From Chloroherpetonaceae bacterium (GTDB lineage: Bacteria; Bacteroidota; Chlorobiia; Chlorobiales; Chloroherpetonaceae), in assembly GCA_028277445.1 (NCBI GenBank), contig JANQGG010000054.1, forward strand, positions 147,428 through 211,427: 64,000 nt of DNA, written 5' to 3'. The position numbers and the translations under genes were made by a program. The notes below the pieces were generated by a model. The model ran no database searches, was not told the origin of the DNA, and was given only the letters and a program-made list of their open reading frames with translations. Positions 54,920-64,000 of the stretch are shown in pieces (the first letter of the stretch is position 1; each line of letters begins with the position of its first letter).

Positions 54920-55783
54920 TTATCGGCTGTAAGGGCCAATAATGCCATACTTGATTTTTATATGTTTGGTTTTGTAGCAAAGTAACGGTTTGGGTGAGTG
55001 ATCGCTAAGGTGCTCGGTTAAGCTGCCGTTAATCAAATGGCTCAAACCGGTTCGGCCATGCGTTGCTAATGCAATCAAATCGACACCGGCATCTTCAGCA
55101 AAATGTAAAATCCCTTCTTCTTCAGTATCATCGTTGTAAATATTGATCGAGTAATTTTTTAAGTTGCATTCATTTACAAATGCTTCAATAGCTTTTTTGC
55201 TGTAACGTGTGGTTTCGAAGTGGTGCCTTGTATTGACTTTTAATAAGTGAATTTTTGCATTGAAGATATCGGCAAAGGCTTGAATTTTGGGAAAATTTTC
55301 ATAAACCTCTCCATAAAATGATGACGCAAATACCATGGATTGAATATCGATAGTTTCCATTGGGTACTTTATGGCCAAAACCAGGCAAGGGGCAAGTTGA
55401 ATCACTTTTTCAGTTACCGAACCGATAAGGAATTTTTCAATGCCGCTTGTGCCATGCGATCCAATAACAATTAAGTCTATGGGTTCCTGTTTGGCAATAT
55501 CAACGATACGTTGGTAAATAGAATCAAACTCGATGGTTGTTGTAACATCAATTCCTTCAAAATCAACTTTTTCTAAAAGCTCTTTCATGGCTTCTTCAGC
55601 TTGCTTTTTTAGGTCTGAACTTTCAGAAATTAATCGAAATGATGGGCTATCGGCATAGCTGGGAAGATCTATAACATGTAAAATTTGAATTGAAGCGCCC
55701 GCCTTTTTTGCAATTGATGCGGCTACCTTAGCAGCATTATAGGCTTGCTCTGAAAAATCAGTTGGCAATAGAATTTTGTTCAT
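54920..55783 (-). CDS. Tandem universal stress protein
   Basis: Protein of 287 residues with two Usp domains. The first (about 1-145) starts MNKILLPTDFSEQAYNAAK and has the nucleotide loop VIGSHGTSGIEKFLIGSVTEK; the second (about 150-285) has ALATHGRTGLSHLINGSLTEH. The G-x2-G-x9-G motif in both suggests ATP binding. The open frame runs 15 codons further upstream, but the ATG at 55783 gives the standard Usp start. It converges on the potassium channel gene. Confidence 0.93.
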   Translation of the reverse strand: MNKILLPTDFSEQAYNAAKVAASIAKKAGASIQILHVIDLPSYADSPSFRLISESSDLKKQAEEAMKELLEKVDFEGIDVTTTIEFDSIYQRIVDIAKQEPIDLIVIGSHGTSGIEKFLIGSVTEKVIQLAPCLVLAIKYPMETIDIQSMVFASSFYGEVYENFPKIQAFADIFNAKIHLLKVNTRHHFETTRYSKKAIEAFVNECNLKNYSINIYNDDTEEEGILHFAEDAGVDLIALATHGRTGLSHLINGSLTEHLSDHSPKPLLCYKTKHIKIKYGIIGPYSR

Positions 55784-55918
55784 AGCTAATGAATGAGATA
55801 TAAAAGCAAAAACGTAATGGTTAAACAATTATAATTTACCCCAACAAAAGTTCAATGAGTTAAAATTGGGCAAATTTAATATATTCAACAAATACCAAAC
55901 GTATTTTTTCAGTAACTG

Positions 55919-56536
55919 ATGAGTGCACAAGAAAGCCAAAGCTACAAAGAAACACATATACAAAGCATCCGCGATACCCTTAATTATAGCGCAGACTTAA
56001 AGCGTAAGGTTGCAGAAACATCCTCGGAAGTTGTTTATAATATGGCTTTAAGCATTTTTGATGCATTTAAGTCCGGGAATAAGTTGCTTATTTGTGGTAA
56101 TGGTGGAAGCGCTTCTGATTCACAACATTTGGCAACCGAGTTTACCATACGTTATAGAAGCTCAGTCAATCGGCAAGCGTTACCGGCGATTGCCCTAACG
56201 GCTGATACTTCTGCTTTAACGGCAGGCGCTAACGATTTGGGGTACGACAATGTTTTTGCCCGGCTTGTAGAGGCCTATGGCACTCCTGGCGATATATTGT
56301 TGGGTATTTCAACCAGCGGGCAAAGCAAAAGCGTTTTAAACGCCATTCGGTTTGCTAATGCGCATGAGCTTAAAACACTGGCATTGTTAGGAAAAGACGG
56401 TGGTGAAATTTTCAAATATGCTGATTTAGCATTAATTGTTCCTCATTTTGGCGCAGCTGATCGCATACAGGAATGCCACATTGCTGTTGGGCATGTTATC
56501 ATTGAGTTGGTTGAAAAACTTTACGGTTATAATTAA
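55919..56536 (+). CDS. gmhA: Sedoheptulose-7-phosphate isomerase
   Basis: SIS-domain isomerase that makes D-glycero-D-manno-heptose 7-phosphate for lipopolysaccharide core. Motifs [17 protein letters not shown] (about 58-74), [14 protein letters not shown] and [14 protein letters not shown] are diagnostic. At 205 residues it is slightly longer than E. coli GmhA. Other heptose genes are not in the window. It supports a Gram-negative envelope with heptose. Confidence 0.92.
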   Translation: MSAQESQSYKETHIQSIRDTLNYSADLKRKVAETSSEVVYNMALSIFDAFKSGNKLLICGNGGSASDSQHLATEFTIRYRSSVNRQALPAIALTADTSALTAGANDLGYDNVFARLVEAYGTPGDILLGISTSGQSKSVLNAIRFANAHELKTLALLGKDGGEIFKYADLALIVPHFGAADRIQECHIAVGHVIIELVEKLYGYN

Positions 56537-56666
56537 TCATCAATCTTCATATTGAAGCAAACCAGCAGGGCAGACTCTGAAATTAATCGTAATCAACAAA
56601 ACATCTCTGACTTGATTTGTTTGGTTACAAAACAGTTACATTCTATAAAAAACGAAACTATTACAT

Positions 56667-57134
56667 ATGACAATTCAGATTCATCAAGGTAATCTTTCAG
56701 CCGAAGGATTAAAATTTGGTATCGTTTTATCGCGATTCAACGATTTTATTGGCAGCCGTTTATTGGATGGCGCTTCGGATTGTATTGTACGCCATGGCGG
56801 CAATCTGGAACATATTTCTGTGTATAAGTGTCCCGGTTCTTTTGAAGTACCAATGGTTTCAAAGAAATTAGCCGAATCTGGCAAATTTGATGCAATTATT
56901 GCCATAGGCGTTCTCATAAGGGGCGCTACGGCACATTTTGATTACATTGCGGCAGAAACCACCAAGGGTATTGCACAAGCATCGTTAGAAACCAATGTTC
57001 CGATATCTTATGGCGTTCTAACAACCGATACCATCGAACAAGCCATTGAACGTGCAGGCACTAAAGCAGGTAATAAAGGATGGGAAGCAAGTTTGGCGGC
57101 AATAGAAATGGTAAACTTGTATAAAATGATTTAA
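56667..57134 (+). CDS. ribH: 6,7-dimethyl-8-ribityllumazine synthase
   Basis: Lumazine synthase of riboflavin synthesis, 155 residues, forming pentamers or 60-mers. The pattern [35 protein letters not shown] (catalytic H90) and [18 protein letters not shown] is diagnostic. The gene stands alone, 130 bases after gmhA. It ends eight bases from the convergent kinase gene. Confidence 0.96.
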   Translation: MTIQIHQGNLSAEGLKFGIVLSRFNDFIGSRLLDGASDCIVRHGGNLEHISVYKCPGSFEVPMVSKKLAESGKFDAIIAIGVLIRGATAHFDYIAAETTKGIAQASLETNVPISYGVLTTDTIEQAIERAGTKAGNKGWEASLAAIEMVNLYKMI

Positions 57135-57142
57135 GTTTTCAG

Positions 57143-59806
57143 TTAATAATGAAAAATTTTAGCGATTAACTGAAGCAACACATTTGTACTAAACGGCTTT
57201 TGAATATAACCAACTATATTCAAGTCTTTCACTTCGGAAATTTTGGAGGGTTCACCGCTTACGGCAATTATTTTCACAGACGGATCTATGTGGTGCAAAG
57301 CCATAATCGTTGAGTGGCCATCCATGACGGGCATCATTAAATCGGTAATGATCAGATCGATCTCATTTTTATGTTTAACGTATGTTTCAAGACCGGTAGC
57401 GCCATTTTCGGCCAAAAACACTCGAAAATTTTTTGACTCAAGAATTTGAGACATGATTTTGCGAATCGGAAGCTCATCTTCGATGATTAAAATTGTTTCA
57501 CCTCTACCTTCAATTTCAGCTTTTTCAAATGATTCTTGAGAATACTCAGGTTCTGCGTTTTGAATAACAGGTAAGAAAATCGTAAATGTGGTACCTTCCT
57601 CTTCTTTACTAAATACTGAAATAAAGCCGTTGTGCTTTTTTATAATGTTATGAACCGTAAACAATCCCAAACCCGTTCCTTTATCACGTGGTTTGGTAGT
57701 ATAGAATGGATCAAAGATGTTATCCAATACCTCGTTTGACATTCCGGTTCCCGTATCTGTAATTCGGATAACAATATTTTTACCAGGTTTTACATTGGGG
57801 TGCATATGGCAAAACGCCTCGTCAAAAAAATCAACATTTATTTCAATGGTTAACTTACCGCCATGCGGCATAGCATCGCGAGCATTTAAACATAAGTTTA
57901 ATAATACCTGGTGCAATTCAGTTGGATTTGATTCAATTGGAGGGAGATTTTCAGGAACATCAAAAACAACGTGAATATTTTTGGGAAATGTTTCTCGAAT
58001 TAACTTATGTATTTCTTTGATTAGAACTTCAATTTGTACGATGGTTTTGTTCTCATCATTCACCCGGGTAAACGAGAGTATTTGTTTTACAATTTCAGAA
58101 CCTCTTAACGCACTTTGCTCAATGGTTTCCAATGTTGATTGATCATCCGTATTTTCAAGCTTTAATTTTAATAATTGCGATGAAAGAACAATGGGGCTTA
58201 AGATGTTGTTAAGGTCGTGAGCAACGCCCCCGGCAAGTGTGCCGATATTTTCAATACGCTGTGAACGTAACAATTGACGTTCAATTTGTTTTTTTTGTGT
58301 AATATCGGAACAGATAAACAGGAATGCATAAGGAACCTTGTTCTCGTTTTGAATTAATGATATTCTGCATTGAATTAATAGTTCTTTCCCGGATTTATGC
58401 ATCAATTTGAATTCTCCGAGCCACTCGCCATGATTGAAGGTATGTTTAATAGACGAATTAAAATTGTCTTCATCGACAGGGTGAAACACTTTTACAATAG
58501 GGCTGTTGAGTACGGATTCTATTGGTATGCCAAATAAGTTTTCAGCAGCTTTGTTCCAGAAGGTAATGTTATGATTTAAGTCGCAAGCCGAAATAGCATC
58601 ATTGGCCTGATCCAAAAACAATGCTTGTTCTCGAATTTTAATATTGGTTACTTTTTGATGCGTAATATTACGGGCAAATAAAGAAATGCTTTCGACTTCG
58701 TTGGTATTATCGTTAAAAATCGGGTGGTAAATCATATCAAAATAATAGCGTTGGGAATTGAGATTTTCAACAAGTTCCACATTTGTTGATTTTCCGTTCA
58801 AGGCTTCTCTGGTGTGAAACAAAAATCCCTTCCGAAAGTTTTTTGGCAATTTATCTTTAATGATATCCCCTAATGAAAGTTCACTATTGAAAAACATTTT
58901 GAAATATTTTTTTGCAGCTGAATTGGCAATGGTGAGCTGGCCTTCGCGTGAATACATCAGAATAGCATCGGTTGTGCTTTCTATAAGAGCGTTCAGGTTT
59001 GTTCGTTGATACCGTAATTCATTTTCATAAAGGGCTTTCTCGGTAATATTTCGTGTGATTATTGTGTAGAACTTTTCATTATCCATTTCAAAACTTGAGC
59101 AAACAATTTGTGCTAGGAACTCATAATCATCGGAGCGAAGCGCAATTTTTGTTGTAGATCTGGATTTACGAATTGATTCTAAAACCTTAGTATTATCGGC
59201 CAAATTTTGAAATTCTGAGTATTGTGTTTTGGGGAATAAGTCCGTGACAGATTTTCCAATAGCATGATCAACCTTAAGTTTAAAAAGCTCTTCGGCGGCA
59301 GGATTCATCAAGATAATTTCAAAAAAGACATTTAGAATGATAATGCCATCATTGGATGAATTAATGATTTTAGATAATAAGATATTTTTATTGTGGATAT
59401 CTTTTTCAGCTTTTAGATACTTTTGATGTCTTTCAGCATCTTTTAAAGCTCGATCAATAGCAGGCTTTAAACGTTGCGTTTTATCTTTGAGTACATAATC
59501 TGTTGCGCCATTTTTTAAGCACTCAATGGCTTGTTCCTCCCCAATTGCCCCGGATATAACAATAACGGGCACGTCGGGTTGTTTTTGTTTGCAGTATCGA
59601 ATGGCTTCAATGCCGGTTATATCAGGAATGTTAAAATCTGATAAGATCAGATCAAATGTCTCAGAATCTAATTTTGCAAGAAAGTCTTTTTTTGAAGAAC
59701 ACAAACTTAGGGAAAAGTTCAGTGATTCGGATTCAAGAACATCATGAATGAGCTCTGCGTCGTTAGAATTATCTTCCAGATGCAAAATTTTAATGTTTTT
59801 TTGCAT
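57143..59806 (-). CDS. Hybrid histidine kinase, receiver-PAS-kinase-receiver
   Basis: Cytoplasmic kinase of 887 residues with receivers at both ends. The N-terminal receiver (3-120) has D57 (LILSDFNIP). PAS domains cover about 145-255, 265-385 and 395-505. Then come the phosphoacceptor H530 (AGGVAHDLNNIL), N box (NLCLNARDAM, 637-646), DTGTGMS (684-690) and GTGLGLF (710-716), and a C-terminal receiver (about 770-885) with D822 (IITDLMMP). It overlaps the single-receiver gene upstream by 17 bases, so the two are translationally linked. Signal and target are unknown. Confidence 0.93.
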   Translation of the reverse strand: MQKNIKILHLEDNSNDAELIHDVLESESLNFSLSLCSSKKDFLAKLDSETFDLILSDFNIPDITGIEAIRYCKQKQPDVPVIVISGAIGEEQAIECLKNGATDYVLKDKTQRLKPAIDRALKDAERHQKYLKAEKDIHNKNILLSKIINSSNDGIIILNVFFEIILMNPAAEELFKLKVDHAIGKSVTDLFPKTQYSEFQNLADNTKVLESIRKSRSTTKIALRSDDYEFLAQIVCSSFEMDNEKFYTIITRNITEKALYENELRYQRTNLNALIESTTDAILMYSREGQLTIANSAAKKYFKMFFNSELSLGDIIKDKLPKNFRKGFLFHTREALNGKSTNVELVENLNSQRYYFDMIYHPIFNDNTNEVESISLFARNITHQKVTNIKIREQALFLDQANDAISACDLNHNITFWNKAAENLFGIPIESVLNSPIVKVFHPVDEDNFNSSIKHTFNHGEWLGEFKLMHKSGKELLIQCRISLIQNENKVPYAFLFICSDITQKKQIERQLLRSQRIENIGTLAGGVAHDLNNILSPIVLSSQLLKLKLENTDDQSTLETIEQSALRGSEIVKQILSFTRVNDENKTIVQIEVLIKEIHKLIRETFPKNIHVVFDVPENLPPIESNPTELHQVLLNLCLNARDAMPHGGKLTIEINVDFFDEAFCHMHPNVKPGKNIVIRITDTGTGMSNEVLDNIFDPFYTTKPRDKGTGLGLFTVHNIIKKHNGFISVFSKEEEGTTFTIFLPVIQNAEPEYSQESFEKAEIEGRGETILIIEDELPIRKIMSQILESKNFRVFLAENGATGLETYVKHKNEIDLIITDLMMPVMDGHSTIMALHHIDPSVKIIAVSGEPSKISEVKDLNIVGYIQKPFSTNVLLQLIAKIFHY

Positions 59807-60263
59807 TATCCCAATCTGATTTGTTTAAAGGCGGGGGTTCATTAACAATACACCAAAAATGACCCACGATTTTCACGGCATCTACAAAATTGTCGAAGTC
59901 AACAGGTTTAACAACATATGCATTAGCGCCGTTTTTATAACTTTGAATTAAATCAATTTCTTCTTTGGAAGAAGTTAGCATTATAATTGGTATCGGTTGG
60001 AAGTTAAGGTCTTGTTTTAGCTTTTCCAGGACTTCCAGACCATCAATTTTTGGCATTTTCAAATCAAGTAAAATCAGAATTGGTTTTGTCGTTTTTTTCC
60101 CTTGATAACTTTCGGTTTGATACAAATAATTCAAAACCTCGGCCCCATCGGAAACATGAATGATAGGGTTTAAAATAGCGTTTTCTTTTAATGCCTGAAT
60201 TGTCAGTTCGGCATCATACGGATTGTCTTCCGCAAGCAATATAGGTTGGGGTTTTAATTTCAT
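59790..60263 (-). CDS. Rcp1-like single-domain response regulator
   Basis: Receiver without output domain, 157 residues, of the type that pairs with phytochrome-like kinases. Phosphoacceptor D67 (LILLDLKMPKIDG), acidic pair in LLAEDNPYDAEL (11-20 region), T97 in MLTSS and K119 (VVKP) are all present. It overlaps the kinase gene upstream by four bases and the next kinase by 17, forming a three-gene operon. It probably takes phosphate from the upstream kinase and passes it on or titrates it. Confidence 0.93.
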   Translation of the reverse strand: MKLKPQPILLAEDNPYDAELTIQALKENAILNPIIHVSDGAEVLNYLYQTESYQGKKTTKPILILLDLKMPKIDGLEVLEKLKQDLNFQPIPIIMLTSSKEEIDLIQSYKNGANAYVVKPVDFDNFVDAVKIVGHFWCIVNEPPPLNKSDWDNAKKH

Positions 60264-62917
60264 GATGTAGCATAATGTTTTGGAATTGAAAAAGAAAATG
60301 TCGCCCCTTTGTTAGGTTCGCCTTTTGCCCATACTTTCCCACCATGGCGTGCTATAATGCGTTTCACATTGGCTAAACCAATGCCTGTGCCTTCAAATTC
60401 TTGGTTATGATGCAAGCGTTGAAAAACGCCAAATAATTTATTGCTAAATTTCATTTCAAAGCCAACACCGTTGTCAGAAATGGATACAATATGCTCATTC
60501 TCATTTTCAGAGTAGCTGATGTTAATCCGAGCGTTTTTAATGGGGCGGGTGTATTTTATAGCATTAGAAATAAGGTTATTAAACACTTGTTTTAAAAGAG
60601 TTGGATCAGCACGTAGCTTAGGCATTTCAGGAGATATTACAAATTGAATAGTTCTAATTTCAATCTCATCGCTAAATGATGAAACGGATTCATTAATGAG
60701 GGTTATAAGATCAATATCATTCGGTGAAATTTTGACTCGGCCGGTCCTTGAAAAATCCAAAAGATCGTCTATTAATTTACTCATTTGGGTTGAAGCGCTT
60801 ATAATGACATCTATATAATGTTTGGATTTTTTGTCCAGTTGTTCGTAGGCGTTTTTGGCCAACATATTCGAGAAACTATTGATATGGCGCAATGGCGCGC
60901 GCAGATCGTGAGAGACCGAATAACTAAATGATTCCAATTGTTTAGCCACTTCTTCGAGTTGAATTGTTCGCTCTTTTACTCGAAGTTCAAGAAGTTCTTT
61001 ATGTCGTTTTATTGCATCAATATCGGTGTGAGTTCCTATAAGACGAACCGGATTATGCGCGGAATCCCATTCAACAATTTCTCCAACCGAAAGTATCCAT
61101 TTCCATTTCTTGGATTTGGTTTTTAAACGGAATTCAGCGTGGTATTCTCGTGATTGACCGGAAAAGTACTCCATGAGTGTCTTCATCGTTTGTTCATAAT
61201 CTGCCGGATGAATATCGTTTTTCCATTTCCGATAGGAGTACGAAAATGTTTTAGGATCGTACTCCAGCATAGTGGCAAATTGATCGTTAAAGATAATTTC
61301 GCCGGTTGCCATGTTCCAGTCGTAAAGCCCTTGATTGCCGGCTCTTAAAGCCATTTGAAAACGCCTTTCGTTAGATTGAATGGATCTGAGAAGCTCGGCT
61401 TTTTCAAGAAAAATTGATATTCTGGATGCAAGTTCATCCAACATTTCTTTTTCATCAGGCAAAAAGCTTAATTCTTCTATATCATCAATACAAACCTCAA
61501 GTATGCCGACTTTTTCATGTTTAAGCATTAAATCAGAATGTATGATTTTTTTTGACTCTTGAAACTGAACATCTTTGTACTCGACATCAAGGTATTGAAT
61601 TCTACAATGGGTGTGCTGAGGGTTTGAAAAGCCGCTTGAGATAATTTTTACTAATTCGAAAGGTTTTTTGTTCAATAATTCTATATCCGAATCAGTTTCG
61701 TTTAGTAAGGAGGTCATTTTATAAAGGCAATCTTTTTCCTTAATCCTTGCCTGGATATCCCAAAGAAGTTTCGTTTTTTCGTTTTCTAAAGCCGTTTTTT
61801 GCGTAATATCAACAGCAAGTACCAAACGAACATTTTTCCTATCCGGCCATTGAATTAATGTTTCAGTTTGCATAAGATCGAGGTTTAAAAAATCGCAGTG
61901 CAACTGATGGGTTTCGTAGTTATCGTAGCTCAGTGTATTAGAGCTATTACAAAACGGACATAAATCATCGACGCCAAAAAGTGATTTACAACAAGTTTTT
62001 CCGGTTGGATCGTAACCTAGAAAATTTTTGAGTTTTGTATTAGCAAATAAAATCTCTTTGGTCTCTAGATCTGTGATATAGACAAAGTCAGAAAAATATT
62101 CTAATATGGTTTGAATTCGGTTAAATAATGATTTGGCCTGATTTTCTGACAGTTTTATTTCAGTAATATCGAAAACAAACCCAAATAAAATAACCTGGCC
62201 GTTTTCTTCGATAGAATCACCTTGTTCAAAGACCCATTTGGTAATCCCTGATTTATCGGTTATCCGGTATGTTAATGAAAACGGTTGATTTTGCGATAAC
62301 GCCGCCAAAACTTTTTCTTTAACCATTTGGCGATCGTCGGGATGGATTAAGTTTCCGTATGCTATTCTTTTATTATTGATTAACTCATCAGGAGTGTAAC
62401 CAGTAATGGTTTTGGAGCTTTGGCTAATAAAAAGCATTGTCCAAATTTCATCATTTTTACATTTGTAGGATATGCTGGGTAATTGGTTAATAAAATTGTA
62501 GGCTTGATTTAAACTTAGCTCGCAATCAAGTGGTTGTAGGGCTAAATCCAGCGTTTGTAAAAGTGAAAGTTCATTGCATTCCGAACGAATCAGATAGTCC
62601 CTAACATTGCACTTTAGGCATTTTATTGAGATAGACAGGTCAGGGTTTTCGAGAAGAAGGATGAAAACTGGCAATTCGGATGATTTTAAACGACCTTCAA
62701 GATTTAATAGGGTGTTCATGCCTTGTTTAGACCCAGATATAACAACGCAATCGGCTTGGGTTGAACGGATGAGTTCTTCGGCACTGCCAAAGTTGGTTTC
62801 CAAATGCGTGTGGTATTTGGATTGGACGTTTTCTTCTTGGATGAATGGGGTTAAAACGTTCTGATCTTCAGGTTCAAGCAAAAAAAGAATAGTTTTTTTT
62901 TGAATAAGGGAGAACAT
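60260..62917 (-). CDS. Multi-PAS histidine kinase with pseudo-receiver
   Basis: Cytoplasmic kinase of 885 residues. The N-terminal 120 residues have a receiver-like fold in which the phosphoacceptor position reads serine (CVVISGSKQG), so it is probably a pseudo-receiver. PAS domains follow at about 140-255, 262-375 (with a cysteine cluster TCCKSLFG ... LCPFCNSS) and 515-640; a GAF-like segment lies at 400-510. The kinase core has H670 (YSVSHDLRAPLRHIN) and the C-terminal ATPase (DNGVGFEM, GTGIGLANV). The HDLRAPLRHI form is that of phytochrome-type kinases that work with Rcp1-like regulators, matching the next gene. I start at the ATG at 62917; the frame also opens with TTG at 62923. Confidence 0.91.
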   Translation of the reverse strand: MFSLIQKKTILFLLEPEDQNVLTPFIQEENVQSKYHTHLETNFGSAEELIRSTQADCVVISGSKQGMNTLLNLEGRLKSSELPVFILLLENPDLSISIKCLKCNVRDYLIRSECNELSLLQTLDLALQPLDCELSLNQAYNFINQLPSISYKCKNDEIWTMLFISQSSKTITGYTPDELINNKRIAYGNLIHPDDRQMVKEKVLAALSQNQPFSLTYRITDKSGITKWVFEQGDSIEENGQVILFGFVFDITEIKLSENQAKSLFNRIQTILEYFSDFVYITDLETKEILFANTKLKNFLGYDPTGKTCCKSLFGVDDLCPFCNSSNTLSYDNYETHQLHCDFLNLDLMQTETLIQWPDRKNVRLVLAVDITQKTALENEKTKLLWDIQARIKEKDCLYKMTSLLNETDSDIELLNKKPFELVKIISSGFSNPQHTHCRIQYLDVEYKDVQFQESKKIIHSDLMLKHEKVGILEVCIDDIEELSFLPDEKEMLDELASRISIFLEKAELLRSIQSNERRFQMALRAGNQGLYDWNMATGEIIFNDQFATMLEYDPKTFSYSYRKWKNDIHPADYEQTMKTLMEYFSGQSREYHAEFRLKTKSKKWKWILSVGEIVEWDSAHNPVRLIGTHTDIDAIKRHKELLELRVKERTIQLEEVAKQLESFSYSVSHDLRAPLRHINSFSNMLAKNAYEQLDKKSKHYIDVIISASTQMSKLIDDLLDFSRTGRVKISPNDIDLITLINESVSSFSDEIEIRTIQFVISPEMPKLRADPTLLKQVFNNLISNAIKYTRPIKNARINISYSENENEHIVSISDNGVGFEMKFSNKLFGVFQRLHHNQEFEGTGIGLANVKRIIARHGGKVWAKGEPNKGATFSFSIPKHYATS

Positions 62918-63072
62918 TATCAATTGCTTTTAGGAATTAGGGATAAAGTTCTTGATAATTACCAACTATTACAGTAGATACAAAGTTCTATATCTACCTA
63001 AGTAAACACTAAGTTGGCGATTTTTGCAACAAAAAGTGTAAAAAGTTTAAATGAGCGGGGCAAGTAAACAGG

Positions 63073-63873
63073 TTATATATCTTCCAAAAGTTTCGTTACG
63101 AGTTGCTTGTTTTTTCGATCGCCTTCAATAAATAGTGGAAGTGCAAGCGCTGTTTGCAGTTGCTTTCTGGCTTCTTCTTCCCGATCAAGCTCGCGCAATA
63201 CTTGGGCATAGGCATAGCGATAATAGATCATGTGAGGCCACAGATCAACCGCTTTTTTAAGATACACAGCTGCAGTATCGAAACTGCCATCCGGAATATC
63301 GCCAAAAAAGATCCCGCCGAAAAAACGCTCAAAAAAGCTTAGGTTGGCCAATTGATAATGCCAGATTCCCATAACGGCATTGCCTATAGGATGATCGGGA
63401 TTGTAATGAAGGGAGGTATCGGCATAAAATTTAATCTTCAGGCCAAGTTTTACTTTTTCTTTTCCGCCACGGAAAAGCGCCAATTGACCGGTAACCTGAC
63501 CAAGACGTGCATAAATGCCGGCATGACGAGGATTATCTTGTTTCGCTTTCATCAGAACTTGTTGCGCTTTTTCATAGAACGCTTCCTGCTGGGATTCCGG
63601 TTTAACATACGCGCCATAGAAATAAGCGTCGGCTAATTTTAAGAGCAACGAGCATGCCGAAGAATCCTGTTGTTTGGCCGATTCGTAACACGATATGGCA
63701 TGATCGTAATTAAAGGCCTGATATGCCGAATCGCCTTGTGAGATTAACGATTCAAACGTGCCGGGACTTTCAAGCGCAGCTTTATTTGGCAGTTCGGCCT
63801 TAGCTAGATTTACGAATGCAAAGAATACAATAATGTTGATCACCAAGAAACGATATGGTTTTTTGTTTGTCAT
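63073..63873 (-). CDS. Exported TPR-repeat protein
   Basis: Protein of 266 residues with a signal peptide (residues 1-27, ending near KAELPN). Tetratricopeptide-like helices follow (AYQAFNYDHAISCYESAK, LLKLADAYFYGAYV, AGIYARLGQVTGQLALF, IYYRYAYAQVLRELDREEEARKQL). The pattern resembles regulator-of-microtubule-dynamics-like or periplasmic TPR proteins of Bacteroidota, with a role in protein-protein contacts. No partner is obvious; it follows the kinase operon on the same strand but after 155 bases. Confidence 0.82.
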   Translation of the reverse strand: MTNKKPYRFLVINIIVFFAFVNLAKAELPNKAALESPGTFESLISQGDSAYQAFNYDHAISCYESAKQQDSSACSLLLKLADAYFYGAYVKPESQQEAFYEKAQQVLMKAKQDNPRHAGIYARLGQVTGQLALFRGGKEKVKLGLKIKFYADTSLHYNPDHPIGNAVMGIWHYQLANLSFFERFFGGIFFGDIPDGSFDTAAVYLKKAVDLWPHMIYYRYAYAQVLRELDREEEARKQLQTALALPLFIEGDRKNKQLVTKLLEDI

Positions 63874-63921
63874 GTTGAGTTTTCATATTTAAAAGATAAA
63901 TAAACAGGTAATGACAACAAT

Positions 63922-63991
63922 AAAATCGTGCATTGAGCCTGCCGAAATGCCGATTTTGAAGATCATGTTCCCTTCGGCACGCTCAGGGAAC
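63922..63991. repeat. REP-like element at the right edge
   Basis: AAAATCG (63922-63928) and CGATTTT (63951-63957) bracket TGAGCCTGCCGAAATGC (63934-63950). Next to it GTTCCC (63967-63972) and GGGAAC (63986-63991) flank TTCGGCACGCTCA, the reverse-oriented unit. The core matches the units at 35220-35261. The window ends just beyond, so further copies may follow. Confidence 0.65.
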
Positions 63992-64000
63992 ACTAATTTT

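Overview
The window reads as a continuous chromosomal segment of an AT-leaning, Gram-negative bacterium, most likely a phototroph of the Chlorobi/Bacteroidota lineage. The main clue is a recognisable chlorophyllide reductase subunit (bchZ, 20452-21876). Supporting clues are a C5-pathway hemL and hemE, a split glycine decarboxylase (gcvPB) and a secreted 'asparagine synthetase B'-like protein of the type seen in Bacteroidota. A Chloroherpeton-like green sulfur bacterium would fit. This is an inference, because no rRNA or other taxonomic marker is present. I saw no tRNA, rRNA, CRISPR array, transposase or integrase.

Region by region. 0-8 kb: an unrecognised protein next to a DUF456 membrane protein, a cell-wall amidase, a PAP2 phosphatase, hemL, an HtrA-type protease and recO. 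7.6-14.9 kb: the classical fatty-acid and phospholipid cluster yceD-rpmF-plsX-fabH-fabD-fabG-acpP-fabF-rnc. 14.9-24.6 kb: gcvPB, an HNH nuclease, a small membrane protein, a YajQ protein, a NagZ-like glycosidase, bchZ, the asparagine synthetase-like secreted protein, and prfB with an intact programmed +1 frameshift. 24.7-34.9 kb: a hybrid PAS kinase diverging from a tetR-led efflux operon (tolC, hlyD, DUF2147, two ABC ATPases, two permeases). A perfect 18-bp palindrome at the tetR promoter is the likely operator. The operon runs tail-to-tail into a CIA30-family gene. 34.9-39.2 kb: a repeat-rich intergenic region, a tandem nitroreductase of SagB type, a cysteine-rich receiver protein and an NmrA/DVR-like dehydrogenase.

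39.4-52.1 kb is the most coherent metabolic block: glgE, a treS-maltokinase fusion, treZ, a GH57/DUF3536 protein and treY. Together these could interconvert trehalose, maltose-1-phosphate and linear alpha-1,4-glucan in a cycle. The GH57 protein, placed between treZ and treY, is the member without an obvious role. 52-57 kb holds hemE, rfbC, a voltage-gated potassium channel with a C-terminal zinc ribbon, a tandem universal stress protein, gmhA and ribH. 57-63 kb is a kinase/receiver/kinase operon on the minus strand, followed by a TPR protein. The right edge carries a repeat related to the one at 35.2 kb.

No wholly new system stands out. The items most worth following are the GH57-containing trehalose/glucan locus, the cysteine-rich receiver beside the SagB-type oxidoreductase, the zinc-ribbon potassium channel, the tetR palindrome with a matching half-site beside the CIA30 gene, and a possible small RNA or long 3' UTR downstream of prfB. 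All functional calls come from reading motifs; no database search was run.
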